From: an uncultured Clostridia bacterium
GTDB lineage: Bacteria > Bacillota > Clostridia > Oscillospirales > CAG-272
Assembly (NCBI GenBank): GCA_947624945.1
Contig: CANQMJ010000028.1
Span: 1 to 21,071, forward strand
Reading direction: 5' to 3'
DNA length: 21,071 nt
The notes under the pieces were generated by a model. It worked only from the letters and a program-made list of their open reading frames with translations. It was not told the DNA's origin and made no database searches. Below, in pieces: positions 21,062 through 21,071 of the stretch; position 1 is the first letter of the stretch, and every line of letters begins with the position of its first letter. The translations under genes were made by a program, and so were the position numbers.

Positions 21062-21071
21062 AGGCGTTCGA
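21024..21071. repeat. Perfect 23-bp fold-back at the window edge
   Basis: Bases 21024-21046 are the exact reverse complement of 21049-21071, with GA between them. It lies inside a coding sequence and reaches the very last base. This is the pattern of a fold-back assembly error at a contig end rather than a biological terminator. Confidence 0.85.

Overview
The window looks like about 21 kb of chromosome from an endospore-forming Bacillota, probably a GC-rich member of class Clostridia. The evidence is the sporulation genes spoVAD and spoVAE, a Bacillus-type iron-sulfur PurF, the tilS-hpt-ftsH order common in Bacillota, near-consensus sigma-A promoters and strong GGAGG-type ribosome binding sites. 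Genes are GC-rich and most intergenic regions are AT-rich and full of perfect hairpins. I cannot name a genus. The last 48 bases are a perfect fold-back, so the right edge is probably an assembly edge that truncates the last gene.

Layout. 1-2000 is accessory sequence: a hairpin, an orphan consensus promoter, a small secreted or membrane-anchored protein (minus), an RNHCP zinc protein (plus), a ribbon-helix-helix protein (minus), and two very small predicted membrane proteins of 34 and 58 residues set among palindromes. 2000-6302 is the housekeeping cluster tilS, hpt, ftsH. 6303-6896 has no gene and holds a strong hairpin and degenerate direct repeats. 6897-8051 is a GT4 glycosyltransferase. 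Convergent to it at 8114-10408 is a three-gene tyrosine-phosphorylation operon (CpsB phosphatase, CpsC adaptor, CpsD kinase), with no polysaccharide-assembly genes next to it. 10697-11293 encodes a zinc-ribbon membrane protein with a PQQPP repeat. Convergent to it is an operon of a degenerate PfkB-family protein and RuvX.

12883-12953 is tRNA-Gln(CUG) with its own consensus promoter and terminator. A P-type Ca2+ ATPase (13065-15755) comes next, followed by spoVAD-spoVAE, the spore Ca2+-dipicolinate uptake genes, without spoVAC. Then come purC and purF of purine synthesis, an aminoglycoside-adenylyltransferase-like nucleotidyltransferase, and a truncated MBL-fold hydrolase.

How the genes fit together. 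Hpt (purine salvage), PurC and PurF (de novo synthesis) all serve purine supply. The Ca2+ pump next to spoVAD-spoVAE suggests, but does not prove, a link between calcium handling and spore loading. The less explained material is the small-ORF and palindrome region (1320-2000), the repeat region after ftsH, the PfkB-like protein lacking its catalytic Asp, and a hairpin element seen after ftsH and between purC and purF. I found no CRISPR array, transposase, integrase or recognisable defence system.
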